41,765 nucleotides of DNA from the NCBI GenBank assembly GCA_964350245.1, contig CAYGJC010000017.1:1-41765 (forward strand), given 5' to 3'. Every line of letters begins with the position of its first letter. Position 1 is the stretch's first letter. Below, piece by piece: positions 21,822 to 29,641 of the stretch. The notes beneath the pieces are model-generated. The model was not told the origin of the DNA, made no database searches, and saw only the letters and a list, made by a program, of their open reading frames with translations. The stretch is from JAJACP01 sp964350245. GTDB lineage: Bacteria > Chlamydiota > Chlamydiia > Chlamydiales > JAAKFR01. The position numbers and the translations under genes are program-made.

Positions 21822-22760
21822 ATGTATGAAAATAAAGCTACTCTTGCAGGCGGCTGTTTCTGGTGTATCGAGTGGGCCTTCCGTGAGGAAAAAGGAATCG
21901 AATCGATTCAAAGTGGGTATACAGGTGGTCTGATTCCCCATCCAACCTATGAAGAGGTGTGTCACGGTAATACCGGCCACTATGAGGCTGTGGAGATGCT
22001 CTTCGATCCAGAGCAGATTACCTTTTTGCAGATTCTCGAGATTTTTTGGCGACGGATTGATCCCTTAGATTCAGGGGGACAGTTTGCCGATAGAGGAACG
22101 CAGTACAGAACAGCCATTTTTTATCACGATGCACTCCAAAAAGAGCAAGCCGAAGTTTCAAAGGCAGCCATCCAGGAACTGTTTGCGGAGCCTGTGGCCA
22201 CAGCTATTTTACCTGCAGAGACCTTTTACCCAGCTGAAATTTATCATCAAGGGTATTGCTATAAGAGGCCTGAGCATTTTCAGCAGTATAATAAGAGTCA
22301 TCGGAGACATCTGGAAGAGATTTGGGCCGAGCGCAAACCCACCTTAGGCGAGTTAAAAGAGCGTCTCACGCCCACTCAGTATCACGTGACACAAGAGGAG
22401 GGCACAGAGCCCCCTTTTCAAAATGCCTATTGGGAGACGCATGAGAGAGGGATTTATGTCGATATTGTTTCCGGTCAACCTCTCTTTGTTTCAGCGGACA
22501 AATTTGACTCAGGTTGTGGATGGCCAAGCTTTACCCGTCCTATCGATCCCGAGGTTCTTCATGAGAGGAGCGATTGGAAGCTAGGAGTGGAACGGACGGA
22601 GGTGCGCAGTCAGCAGAGCAATGCGCATCTTGGACATGTCTTTCCAGACGGTCCGGGCCCTACTGGTTTAAGATATTGCATCAATTCCGCGGCTCTCCGC
22701 TTCATTCCCGAAGATAAGATGGAGGAGGAGGGGTATGGGGATTATCTTTCACTACTTTAG
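21822..22760 (+). CDS. msrAB: Fused methionine sulfoxide reductase MsrA-MsrB, cytoplasmic
   Basis: A 312-residue fusion repairing both S- and R-methionine sulfoxide. The MsrA part has GGCFWC with nucleophile C12, then GHYEAVEM and YPAEIYHQGY. The MsrB part has SGCGWPSF, HLGHVFPDGP and catalytic cysteine RYCINSAALRF. The MsrB zinc CxxC pairs are missing (GQPLFVSADKF and QQSNAHLGH), as in many MsrAB fusions. No signal peptide is present, so it is cytoplasmic, unlike the separate MsrA and MsrB encoded 1.6 kb away. Its last 9 bases overlap the convergent ATP-grasp gene. Confidence 0.95.
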   Translation: MYENKATLAGGCFWCIEWAFREEKGIESIQSGYTGGLIPHPTYEEVCHGNTGHYEAVEMLFDPEQITFLQILEIFWRRIDPLDSGGQFADRGTQYRTAIFYHDALQKEQAEVSKAAIQELFAEPVATAILPAETFYPAEIYHQGYCYKRPEHFQQYNKSHRRHLEEIWAERKPTLGELKERLTPTQYHVTQEEGTEPPFQNAYWETHERGIYVDIVSGQPLFVSADKFDSGCGWPSFTRPIDPEVLHERSDWKLGVERTEVRSQQSNAHLGHVFPDGPGPTGLRYCINSAALRFIPEDKMEEEGYGDYLSLL

Positions 22761-23663
22761 AGCGGAGCGGAAAAAGGCGTGAATGACGCGTGTGCGTTCA
22801 GGCTCCGGCAGTCCTAAAAAGAGTCCGGCAAAGTCAATCTCAGATAAAAAGATCTCCTCGTCTGTCACGAGCCAGTCGATACAGATATATCCCTGTGTGA
22901 GTTGTTTGGCGAGCTGAATAGAAAGGTTTTCCATTTTAGAATCGACCCTCACCGCTGTACTACTTCCACTTTGGGAGATATTCGCCAAGTATCCACCTTT
23001 GGGAGGAACCCGTTTTTGGCAGGCGATCACTTCATGGTTTTCCAGATAGACGCGGTAATCGGCTGCTCCTTTGAGAAAGGGTTGGATGATGTAGGTTCGG
23101 CTTGACTGTGCGCAGTGATCAAGCAGCGAGCAGAGCATTTCCCGACTCTCGATTTTCATGATTCCCATTCCGGCAAGCATAGAAGTGGGTTTAAGAATAT
23201 AGGGATAGGGGCCTATTTGTGCTTCCATGACAGTAAGATGGGAGCGCCCCATGGTTCTTTCGGGGACGAGCCAACTAGGAATGGTTTTGGCTCCGATAAG
23301 AGAGGCTAGGTGGTAGGCATTCTCCTTATTCCTGTCGAGATGAAGGGGTTGATTGATGAGTTTCCAGTTTTTGGCGCTTGTGACAATGCGGGCAAGAGAG
23401 TGGAGGATTTGCTCAGTTTGAGGGTGGGGGTTTGTGTAGGGGATATAGGCGCAGGCTTTGTGCAGTAAAAGGTCTTCACCTTGGAAGTAGACGTGGGGTT
23501 GAGCGGTATACCCAAAAAAAAGATCGGCGACATTGAGATAGGTGATTTTTAGCCCATGCTCTTCGGCAATCGGCTCAACAATATCCTTGAATTTATCGAG
23601 TCCGCCTTTAAAAAGCGCTCGGTCGTAGTCATGAAAGCCTTCAATCCAGTAAAAGGGAGTCAT
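22752..23663 (-). CDS. RimK-like ATP-grasp protein
   Basis: A 303-residue protein with an ATP-grasp core: PYILKPTSMLAGMGIMKI carries the ATP-binding lysine and flexible loop, TYIIQPFLKGAADYRVYL the next strand pair, and FLSEIDFAGLFLG the metal-binding end, where the usual asparagine is aspartate. ATP-grasp ligases join a carboxylate to an amine or thiol, as in glutathione, lysine-biosynthesis or peptide-tailoring enzymes. ATG 23663 has AAAGGAG 8 bases upstream; a GTG at 23687 overlapping the methyltransferase stop is also open. The substrate is unknown. The pairing with a methyltransferase suggests tailoring of a small molecule or peptide. Confidence 0.7.
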   Translation of the reverse strand: MTPFYWIEGFHDYDRALFKGGLDKFKDIVEPIAEEHGLKITYLNVADLFFGYTAQPHVYFQGEDLLLHKACAYIPYTNPHPQTEQILHSLARIVTSAKNWKLINQPLHLDRNKENAYHLASLIGAKTIPSWLVPERTMGRSHLTVMEAQIGPYPYILKPTSMLAGMGIMKIESREMLCSLLDHCAQSSRTYIIQPFLKGAADYRVYLENHEVIACQKRVPPKGGYLANISQSGSSTAVRVDSKMENLSIQLAKQLTQGYICIDWLVTDEEIFLSEIDFAGLFLGLPEPERTRVIHAFFRSALK

Positions 23664-23683
23664 ACCGTTTACTCCTTTGGAGA

Positions 23684-24319
23684 TCACCGTTTTTGAGCGA
23701 TACAGTGGATAGTGCGTGCGGGGTTGTTGTTCATCGTCTTGAAATTAAACTGCTCCATCCATTGGATGTCAAAGGTACTGAGAAGATCAGTGATCCACTC
23801 CGTTGAATGGTGGCGGACAGTCAGCCCCTCAGAAGTTGTGTAAATGCCCCATTCTCCGTACTCATGCTCTCCTTCGACATACTTTTTTTGGTAAAGGGGG
23901 TGTGAACAGAGAGAAAAATCAGATAGATAAAGAACACCGCCTCTTTTGAGAACGCGCTGCATTTCGTCGATGACTTTTTTCTGCTCTTCTTTTTCCAGAA
24001 TGCAACAGAGAATTGTAGAGAGCACAACTAAATCGGCGGTTTGATCGGTAACAGGAATTTTTCCGCTTGTCTCGATCGCATGCAAAGCAAGATTTGGAAA
24101 GGCTTCTTGTCCCCGTTTAATCATGGCAGGCGCGTAGTCAAAGCCGACGAGATTCTCATATCCTTGTGAGTAAAAAAAGTGGAGAAGGCGCCCATACCCA
24201 CAGCCATACTCAATAATTTTTGCATTAGGTGTAAGGAACGGAGCCAGTTTATCCAAATAGATAGGATCTTCAAATTCTTTTTGAACTCCGATTGTATTCC
24301 AGTAGGCTTGTGCGGTCAT
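23684..24319 (-). CDS. Class I SAM-dependent methyltransferase
   Basis: A 211-residue methyltransferase. Motif I is IIEYGCGYGRL (35-45), the acidic loop is VGFDYAPAMIKRG (58-70), motif post-II is TADLVVLSTILCCI, and motif post-III is VLKRGGVLYLSDFS. AGGAG lies 8 bases before the ATG. It precedes the ATP-grasp gene by 20 bp on the same strand and follows the exported msrB. The acceptor is unknown. The family also includes ubiquinone- and small-acid methyltransferases, so linkage to the ATP-grasp protein is only positional. Confidence 0.85.
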   Translation of the reverse strand: MTAQAYWNTIGVQKEFEDPIYLDKLAPFLTPNAKIIEYGCGYGRLLHFFYSQGYENLVGFDYAPAMIKRGQEAFPNLALHAIETSGKIPVTDQTADLVVLSTILCCILEKEEQKKVIDEMQRVLKRGGVLYLSDFSLCSHPLYQKKYVEGEHEYGEWGIYTTSEGLTVRHHSTEWITDLLSTFDIQWMEQFNFKTMNNNPARTIHCIAQKR

Positions 24320-24330
24320 GATACTTACTC

Positions 24331-24798
24331 CTAATTGGATTCAAAGAGAAGAGCGGCTGAGTTCATACAAAAGCGCTTGCCAGTGGGGGGTGGGCCATCA
24401 TCAAAAACGTGACCTAAATGTCCATCACACCGGCTACAAAGCACCTCTACACGATTTTGAAAGAAAGAGGAGTCCTCTTTAGTGAAAACATTTTCGGGAC
24501 AAACGGGCTCCCAAAAACTGGGCCATCCTGTTCCTGAGTCATACTTGGCCTCCGAGCTGAATAAGGGGAGGCGGCAGCCGGCGCAAAGATAGAGGCCGGG
24601 CTCCTTCGAATCGTAGAACTTATTTGCGTATGCTCGTTCGGTCTTCCCTTTGCGCAAAATCTTGTATTGCTCTTTGGTGAGCCGCTCTTTCCACTCTTTG
24701 TTGCCTAAGATAAACTTTTTTCCATTGAAACAGAGAGACTCATCTGCTATGAGCGGTTGAAAGGCGAATAGGGTAATCAGAAGGGTGATGATCCACAT
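24331..24798 (-). CDS. msrB: Exported methionine-R-sulfoxide reductase (zinc type)
   Basis: A 155-residue MsrB with a signal peptide (MWIITLLITLFAFQPLIA). The zinc ligands are C72/C75 (LCAGC) and C121/C124 (LCSRC), with DSGTGWPSFW and catalytic C144 in RFCMNSAALLF. It should repair oxidised proteins in the periplasm. I chose ATG 24798, which gives the signal peptide; the upstream extension lies in the divergent msrA. The start codon shares three bases with the msrA start on the other strand (CATG at 24796-24799). No ribosome site is visible. Confidence 0.92.
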   Translation of the reverse strand: MWIITLLITLFAFQPLIADESLCFNGKKFILGNKEWKERLTKEQYKILRKGKTERAYANKFYDSKEPGLYLCAGCRLPLFSSEAKYDSGTGWPSFWEPVCPENVFTKEDSSFFQNRVEVLCSRCDGHLGHVFDDGPPPTGKRFCMNSAALLFESN

Positions 24799-25369
24799 GC
24801 AACTAAGTTGTCGCGTTTCAGGATTTCTGACAAGCCTATTTCTTTTTTTGGCCTCACCGATTGTCGCAACTGAAACCGCCATTTTTGCAGGCGGTTGCTT
24901 TTGGTGTTTGGAACATGACTTTCAGCAGCTGCCGGGTGTGATTTCAGTCGTCTCTGGCTACTGCGGAGGAAGTGAGCCCAATCCAACTTATTCTCAAGTC
25001 TCAAGCGGAAAAACAGGTTATGTGGAAGCGGTGAATGTGACCTATGATGAAGCAATTGTGAGCTATCCGGAGCTTCTCGATTTTTATTGGAAAAATATCG
25101 ACCCGACCCAGGGCGACGGACAATTTTGTGATCAGGGCCCTCAATACCGTCCCGTGATTTTCTACCTAGATGAGACGCAAAAAAAAGAGGCAGAGATCTC
25201 CAAAGCGCATATTTCCATTCAACCAAATAAAGTAGAGATCAGACCGGCAACCTCATTCTATCCTGCTGAGGAATACCACCAGGATTATGCGGAGAAAAAT
25301 CCCTTTCGATATCAATTCTACAGATATCGCTGTGGAAGAGATGCACGTTTAAAAGAGCTCTGGCCATGA
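24797..25369 (+). CDS. msrA: Exported methionine-S-sulfoxide reductase
   Basis: A 190-residue MsrA with an N-terminal signal peptide (about 1-24) and nucleophile C34 in GGCFWC, then GYCGGSEPNPTYSQVSSG, GYVEAV and YPAEEYHQDY. With the divergent MsrB it would form a periplasmic repair pair. ATG 24797 is preferred; ATG 24788 would add MIH and sits too near the AAGGG site. It overlaps the patatin gene by ATGA, so it is co-expressed with a lipid-acting pair. This fits a need to repair oxidation damage near a peroxide-making enzyme, but that is inference. Confidence 0.92.
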   Translation: MQLSCRVSGFLTSLFLFLASPIVATETAIFAGGCFWCLEHDFQQLPGVISVVSGYCGGSEPNPTYSQVSSGKTGYVEAVNVTYDEAIVSYPELLDFYWKNIDPTQGDGQFCDQGPQYRPVIFYLDETQKKEAEISKAHISIQPNKVEIRPATSFYPAEEYHQDYAEKNPFRYQFYRYRCGRDARLKELWP

Positions 25370-27177
25370 TAGAAACTCCCATTGAAGCTCCAGAAGAAGC
25401 GACCGATTTTCTTGCAACGCTTGATCTATTTAAAAAGCTCGATTCTCCCACACTGTATGACCTGGTCAGTTCCATGACACAAGTGCGGTTAGGTGGAGGG
25501 ATGCCTCTCATTAAGGAAGGTGAAAAGGAGCGTACGCTCTATATTTTGTGGCATGGTCGATTGAGAGTGTATAAAAATCAAGAGAGTACAGCTGAGATTT
25601 CTGTGGGGGAGGTGGTAGGAGAGATTGCGCTTCTTTCAGGAAAGCCACGCACAGCTACCGTGCTAGCCGTCCGTGATAGCATCTTGTTGAAGCTCGATCA
25701 TGACAAGTTTCAGTACTTCGAACAGATCCATCCCGATGGAGTCGCACAGATCGCTAAAACGGCGATCAACCGACTGGTGAGTAAGCATCACCCTGTTCAG
25801 CCTGGAGAAAACACCGTCACCATCACAATAGCTCCTGCTGGAAACTCAAATCATCGCTCCTTTGTACACAAGTTTGCCCAAGAGTTGAGCAAAATAGAAT
25901 CGACTTTTGTGGTAACCAAAGAGGTGTGTAATCAACATTTTGGTAGAGACGTGGCTCAGGTCCCGATCGACCATCCTGAGAGTCTTGCCATCTACAACTG
26001 GCTCACCTCGTTGGAGAATGCGTATCGTTTTATTCTCTATGAAACAGACCAGGAGTTGACCGAGTGGACACGCAGGTGTTTACGGCAGGCTGACTCTGTT
26101 TTTTTTATTGCTGAAATTAAGATGCAACGGCGCCGCAATGCCATTGAAGAGGAGCTCTACTCACAGTATTTAGCCCCTTCCACGCCCAACACGGTGGTCA
26201 TCTTTGTGCACCCCGATAAGGAGGATGCCATTCAAGGTGCTCACTATTGGCTAGAAACACGCCCTGTTACACGCTATCACCACGTCCATTTAGATTCTGA
26301 TCCAGACCTTGCTCGTATCATTCGCTTTATTCGAGGAAACGCCTTTGGGATCGTTCTCAATGGAGGTGGCATGCGGGGATTCACACACATGGGTGTTCTC
26401 AAAGCATTGCATGATTTAAATATTCCAATTGATTACGTAGGTGGGTGTAGCATTGGTGCTGCAATCGGAGGAATCTATGCTTATGTAGGTCTCGATGAAT
26501 CGATCAAAGTATGTCATTTGGAAGAGCTTCCCAGCACCAGTTCGGACTACACCTTTCCTGTCGTCTCCCTTTTAAAAGGGAAAAATGTATGTGAGTTTTA
26601 CAAAAAAATCTACAACGGCAGCTATATCGAAGATTTGAAGATTCCGTTTTTCTGCGTCTCTTCAGATCTCACACACTCAAAACTGCATGTGCATGATAAA
26701 GGGATGTTATGGGAAGCTGTACGAGCCAGCAGCTCTATACCTGCTGTTTATCCTCCCATGTATGACGAGAAAGAGGGGAGTATGCTTGTAGACGGGGCCT
26801 TGATGAATAATATGCCTGTCGATGTCATGCGGAAATTTTTAGGAGGCGGAAGGATTTTAGCAGTGGACTGCAACATTGAGCCTCTAAGTGAGAATAGAGT
26901 GATCAAACATCCTTGGCTTTCAGGATGGAAACTCGCCTTTCAAGCGCTGCTTCACAGACGTCTTAAGTTTGATAACATCTTCAAGATTGTGCGTACTTCC
27001 TTTATGTTTAGCTCTGAAAAAAATCAGGAGCAAATGAAGAGCGATGCGGATTATCTTATTGAGATCGAGAGCCAACAATTTGGAGTTTTAAAAATGCAGG
27101 AGGTCGATGCGCTCATCGATTTAGGGTATCGGTGCGCAATGGAACAGATCCCTGCTCAGCTGGAAAAAGTTTTATGA
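25366..27177 (+). CDS. Cyclic-nucleotide-binding patatin-like phospholipase (NTE-like)
   Basis: A 603-residue two-domain lipase. Residues about 17-135 form a cyclic-nucleotide-binding domain with a canonical phosphate cassette, VVGEIALLSGKPRTAT, where E86 and R95 would bind cAMP or cGMP. A linker of 190 residues follows. The patatin domain has NGGGMRG (332-338) for the oxyanion hole, catalytic S362 in GCSIG, and the dyad aspartate D476 in VDGA. Its relatives are the neuropathy-target-esterase group, which release fatty acids from phospholipids. It has no signal peptide or membrane anchor. It begins within the msrA stop and ends within the start of the haem dioxygenase gene (ATGA each time). 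Confidence 0.93.
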   Translation: MIETPIEAPEEATDFLATLDLFKKLDSPTLYDLVSSMTQVRLGGGMPLIKEGEKERTLYILWHGRLRVYKNQESTAEISVGEVVGEIALLSGKPRTATVLAVRDSILLKLDHDKFQYFEQIHPDGVAQIAKTAINRLVSKHHPVQPGENTVTITIAPAGNSNHRSFVHKFAQELSKIESTFVVTKEVCNQHFGRDVAQVPIDHPESLAIYNWLTSLENAYRFILYETDQELTEWTRRCLRQADSVFFIAEIKMQRRRNAIEEELYSQYLAPSTPNTVVIFVHPDKEDAIQGAHYWLETRPVTRYHHVHLDSDPDLARIIRFIRGNAFGIVLNGGGMRGFTHMGVLKALHDLNIPIDYVGGCSIGAAIGGIYAYVGLDESIKVCHLEELPSTSSDYTFPVVSLLKGKNVCEFYKKIYNGSYIEDLKIPFFCVSSDLTHSKLHVHDKGMLWEAVRASSSIPAVYPPMYDEKEGSMLVDGALMNNMPVDVMRKFLGGGRILAVDCNIEPLSENRVIKHPWLSGWKLAFQALLHRRLKFDNIFKIVRTSFMFSSEKNQEQMKSDADYLIEIESQQFGVLKMQEVDALIDLGYRCAMEQIPAQLEKVL

Positions 27178-28976
27178 GCATGCGGCCTTGGCTAATTCAA
27201 AAACTCGAATCGTATGTCTGCCACTTAGAAAAAAAAGGACGTCCGTGGTACTCCTTTTCTCTTCACTTTTCCATTCTAGCTTTATATCTCCTGCGTGGCC
27301 GTTTGCGTCGCCAGAACTTAATCAATCCACCCCTTTCTAATAAGAAAGCGCCTCCCCATACAGCTCAACAGAAGTGCACCCGTTCGATTGATGGAAGTGA
27401 TAACAACCTCGAAAAGCCTGAAATGGGAAGCGCCGGCACCTGTTTTGGGCGAAATATGCACGCCGCTCACGTCAACTGGGATGATCCTACATTTATGCAT
27501 CCCAATCCGCGCGAGATCAGCAACAAGCTTTTGGCGCGTAAAGAGTTTATTCCTGCCACTTCGTTGAACCTGTTGGCTGCTGCATGGATTCAGTTTCAAG
27601 TGCACGGTTGGGTGCGGCACACACATGATCCAACCTATGTTCACCAAATCCCCATTCCTGAAGGAGATGAGTGGCCCTTTCAACGCCCTATGCCTGTTGA
27701 GTCCAGTAAAAAAGCCGATCCTCCTGCAACGCCCGAAGGAGATCCCGTTTTTCTCAATGACTTGAGTCACTGGTGGGATGGGAGCCAGATCTACGGGTAT
27801 GACCCTGAAACGGTGCAATCGCTCCGTTCTCATCTTGACGGTAAGTTGGCCCTGACAGAAGACCTGCTGCTTCCTGTGGACGAGCGTGATGGGATTGATC
27901 AAACCGGCATGCGTGATAACTGGTGGGTCGGCCTTAGTTTAATGCATACCCTCTTTGCTCGCGAACACAACGCTATCTGTGATCGCCTCAAAATAGAGTA
28001 TCCCGAATGGTGTGATGAAGATCTCTATCAAACTGCACGCCTCACCAATGCAGCCCTCATGGCTAAAATTCATACTGTTGAGTGGACAACCGCTATTCTC
28101 AATACACCCACGTTAAAAGTGGCCATGAATCTCAACTGGAGTGGACTGAGAAAACAAGGATACACCTTTTTGAGTAAAATTCTTAAAGAGCGTTCCTCTG
28201 TTGAAGGAATCATGGGTTCAGAGGCCAACTTTCATGGAGTAGACTACCATTTTACCGAAGAGTTTGTCTCTGTTTACCGTCTCCATCCACTCATTCCGGA
28301 CGACATCGCGTTCCACTCTGTCCAAGATGGTTCTGCTTTGGGAACCTTTCCCATGGAAGAGATGGTGGGGCCGCGGGCACGCGCCAAAATTCAGAGCCGC
28401 TTTTCCATGACCGATCTTTTTTATAGCTTTGGAACGGCGCATCCCGGTGCGATTACGCTCCATAATTATCCCAACTTTTTGCGTGCCCTTTTTCCCCAGC
28501 GGTTTCATCCTGATGATCCCTATTCGCCTCATATTGATCTGGCGGCGGTGGATATTTTACGTGATCGGGAGCGAGGAGTGCCCCGTTACAACGCTTTTCG
28601 TGAGAGCTTAGGGATGCCGCGCGTTAGCACCTTTAATGAGCTGACCGGTGGAGACTCTCAGACAGCACGAGAGCTGGCTGAAATTTATTCTGATACTGAC
28701 GAGGTCGATTTAATGGTGGGGCTCTTTGCTGAAAAAGCACCTCCTGGATTTGGGTTTAGTGATACGGCGTTTCGTATTTTTGTGCTGATGGCCACCCGTC
28801 GTTTGGAGTGCGATCGCTTTTTCACTGATGACTATACAGCGAAAGTCTACACCCAAATAGGGCTGGACTGGGTAGAAAATAATACCATGATCTCCGTTTT
28901 GCTCCGTCACTATCCTCATTTGCTGCCGTCACTCCGTTCGGTAGAGAATGCCTTTGTCCCGTGGGATGTCATCTAA
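27174..28976 (+). CDS. Animal-haem-peroxidase family, cyclooxygenase/alpha-dioxygenase-like enzyme
   Basis: A 600-residue haem enzyme. WIQFQVHGWVRHTHDPT (138-154) holds the distal histidine region, WWDGSQIYG (200-208) and TLFAREHN (259-266) are superfamily signatures, and VYRLHPLIPDD (367-377) aligns with the COX segment that carries the radical-forming tyrosine (here Y368) and proximal histidine (H371). Plant alpha-dioxygenase has a near-identical stretch. The enzyme would add O2 to a fatty acid. There is no signal peptide; residues 25-40 are hydrophobic and could be a membrane-binding helix. The ATGA overlap with the phospholipase makes them one unit: one enzyme could free the fatty acid and the other oxygenate it. 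Confidence 0.92.
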   Translation: MSMRPWLIQKLESYVCHLEKKGRPWYSFSLHFSILALYLLRGRLRRQNLINPPLSNKKAPPHTAQQKCTRSIDGSDNNLEKPEMGSAGTCFGRNMHAAHVNWDDPTFMHPNPREISNKLLARKEFIPATSLNLLAAAWIQFQVHGWVRHTHDPTYVHQIPIPEGDEWPFQRPMPVESSKKADPPATPEGDPVFLNDLSHWWDGSQIYGYDPETVQSLRSHLDGKLALTEDLLLPVDERDGIDQTGMRDNWWVGLSLMHTLFAREHNAICDRLKIEYPEWCDEDLYQTARLTNAALMAKIHTVEWTTAILNTPTLKVAMNLNWSGLRKQGYTFLSKILKERSSVEGIMGSEANFHGVDYHFTEEFVSVYRLHPLIPDDIAFHSVQDGSALGTFPMEEMVGPRARAKIQSRFSMTDLFYSFGTAHPGAITLHNYPNFLRALFPQRFHPDDPYSPHIDLAAVDILRDRERGVPRYNAFRESLGMPRVSTFNELTGGDSQTARELAEIYSDTDEVDLMVGLFAEKAPPGFGFSDTAFRIFVLMATRRLECDRFFTDDYTAKVYTQIGLDWVENNTMISVLLRHYPHLLPSLRSVENAFVPWDVI

Positions 28977-29011
28977 ATTTTTTACAACATGAGTCGATCG
29001 ACATAGCTTGA

Positions 29012-29036
29012 TCTTTATTAAGTGTTTATATAAAAT
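29012..29036 (+). promoter_or_regulatory. Promoter region shared with a paralogous Inc-like gene
   Basis: A 25-bp stretch beginning TCTTTATTAAGT and ending TATATAAAAT is identical at 22 of 25 positions to 32324-32348, upstream of a paralogue. It has a TA-rich -10 region and lies 32-56 bp before the ATG. Confidence 0.55.
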
Positions 29037-29067
29037 AATTCTCTATACACAATTATTTGGAGGGAAT

Positions 29068-29544
29068 ATGGCACATCCAACAAACCGGCCTCAAAGACCT
29101 GTCAGTTGGGATCAGATAAGAAGAGTCCAAGGTTACCAGAAGCAAGACTCTTGCGTTAAGGCTGCATTGGGTTTGAGCGAGATGACCATTTTGGCCCTTT
29201 TTATTATCGGCTGCATCGGCGCTTCAGGGGCCTTTCCTACCTCCATGTCGATTGGGTGGACGGCAGTGGGTGCCGGAGCGGGTCTCGCTGTTCTCAGCGT
29301 CTGTGCCCGAAATCTTGGAAGCAGAAAACTGAAAGTGCTCACCTCTGCTTTGATGGCTGCCACCCTCATCACCGTAGGAGCGCTTGGGGGTGTAGGCCTC
29401 TTGTCCTCTGCCCAGGTGGGGTGGGCCGTTGTCGGCACGGTTTTGGTTTCCATTCCTCTCAGATGTGGAATTTGCCGGTATCACAGCCATGCAGTACAAA
29501 AGCATAATCGGCGTAACCAAGAAAGAGAGCCTGCAGTTTGGTAG
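29068..29544 (+). CDS. Inc-like four-helix membrane protein, paralogue 1
   Basis: A 158-residue protein with a hydrophilic start of about 35 residues, four hydrophobic segments in two close pairs, and a basic tail (RYHSHAVQKHNRRNQ). The core (GLSEMTILALFIIGCIGASG, IGWTAVGAGAGLAVLSV, LMAATLITVGALGGVGLL, VGTVLVSIPLRCGIC) is nearly identical to two other genes in the window. GGAGG lies 5 bases before ATG 29068; a longer frame from 29008 crosses the promoter. Paired hydrophobic segments and gene multiplicity fit Inc proteins of Chlamydiota. I cannot show secretion from sequence. Confidence 0.78.
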   Translation: MAHPTNRPQRPVSWDQIRRVQGYQKQDSCVKAALGLSEMTILALFIIGCIGASGAFPTSMSIGWTAVGAGAGLAVLSVCARNLGSRKLKVLTSALMAATLITVGALGGVGLLSSAQVGWAVVGTVLVSIPLRCGICRYHSHAVQKHNRRNQEREPAVW

Positions 29545-29591
29545 TAGGTAGTGAGGTTTTCAAGCGGATCTACGAGAATTTTGTTTTATCA

Positions 29592-29616
29592 AAGAGTTGT
29601 GCATCAGCGCACTCTT
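29592..29616 (+). terminator. Probable terminator between two Inc-like genes
   Basis: AAGAGT pairs with ACTCTT, and GTGC pairs with GCGC (one G-U), around a 4-base loop with one bulge. TTTTAA follows. A moderate terminator for the gene ending at 29544. Confidence 0.5.
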
Positions 29617-29641
29617 TTAACCCCTTGATTTAGGCCGCCCT

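Noticed and set aside
27318..27902. 194-codon open frame antisense to the haem dioxygenase gene
   Set aside because: It lies entirely inside a well-supported gene; its composition is that of a shadow frame.
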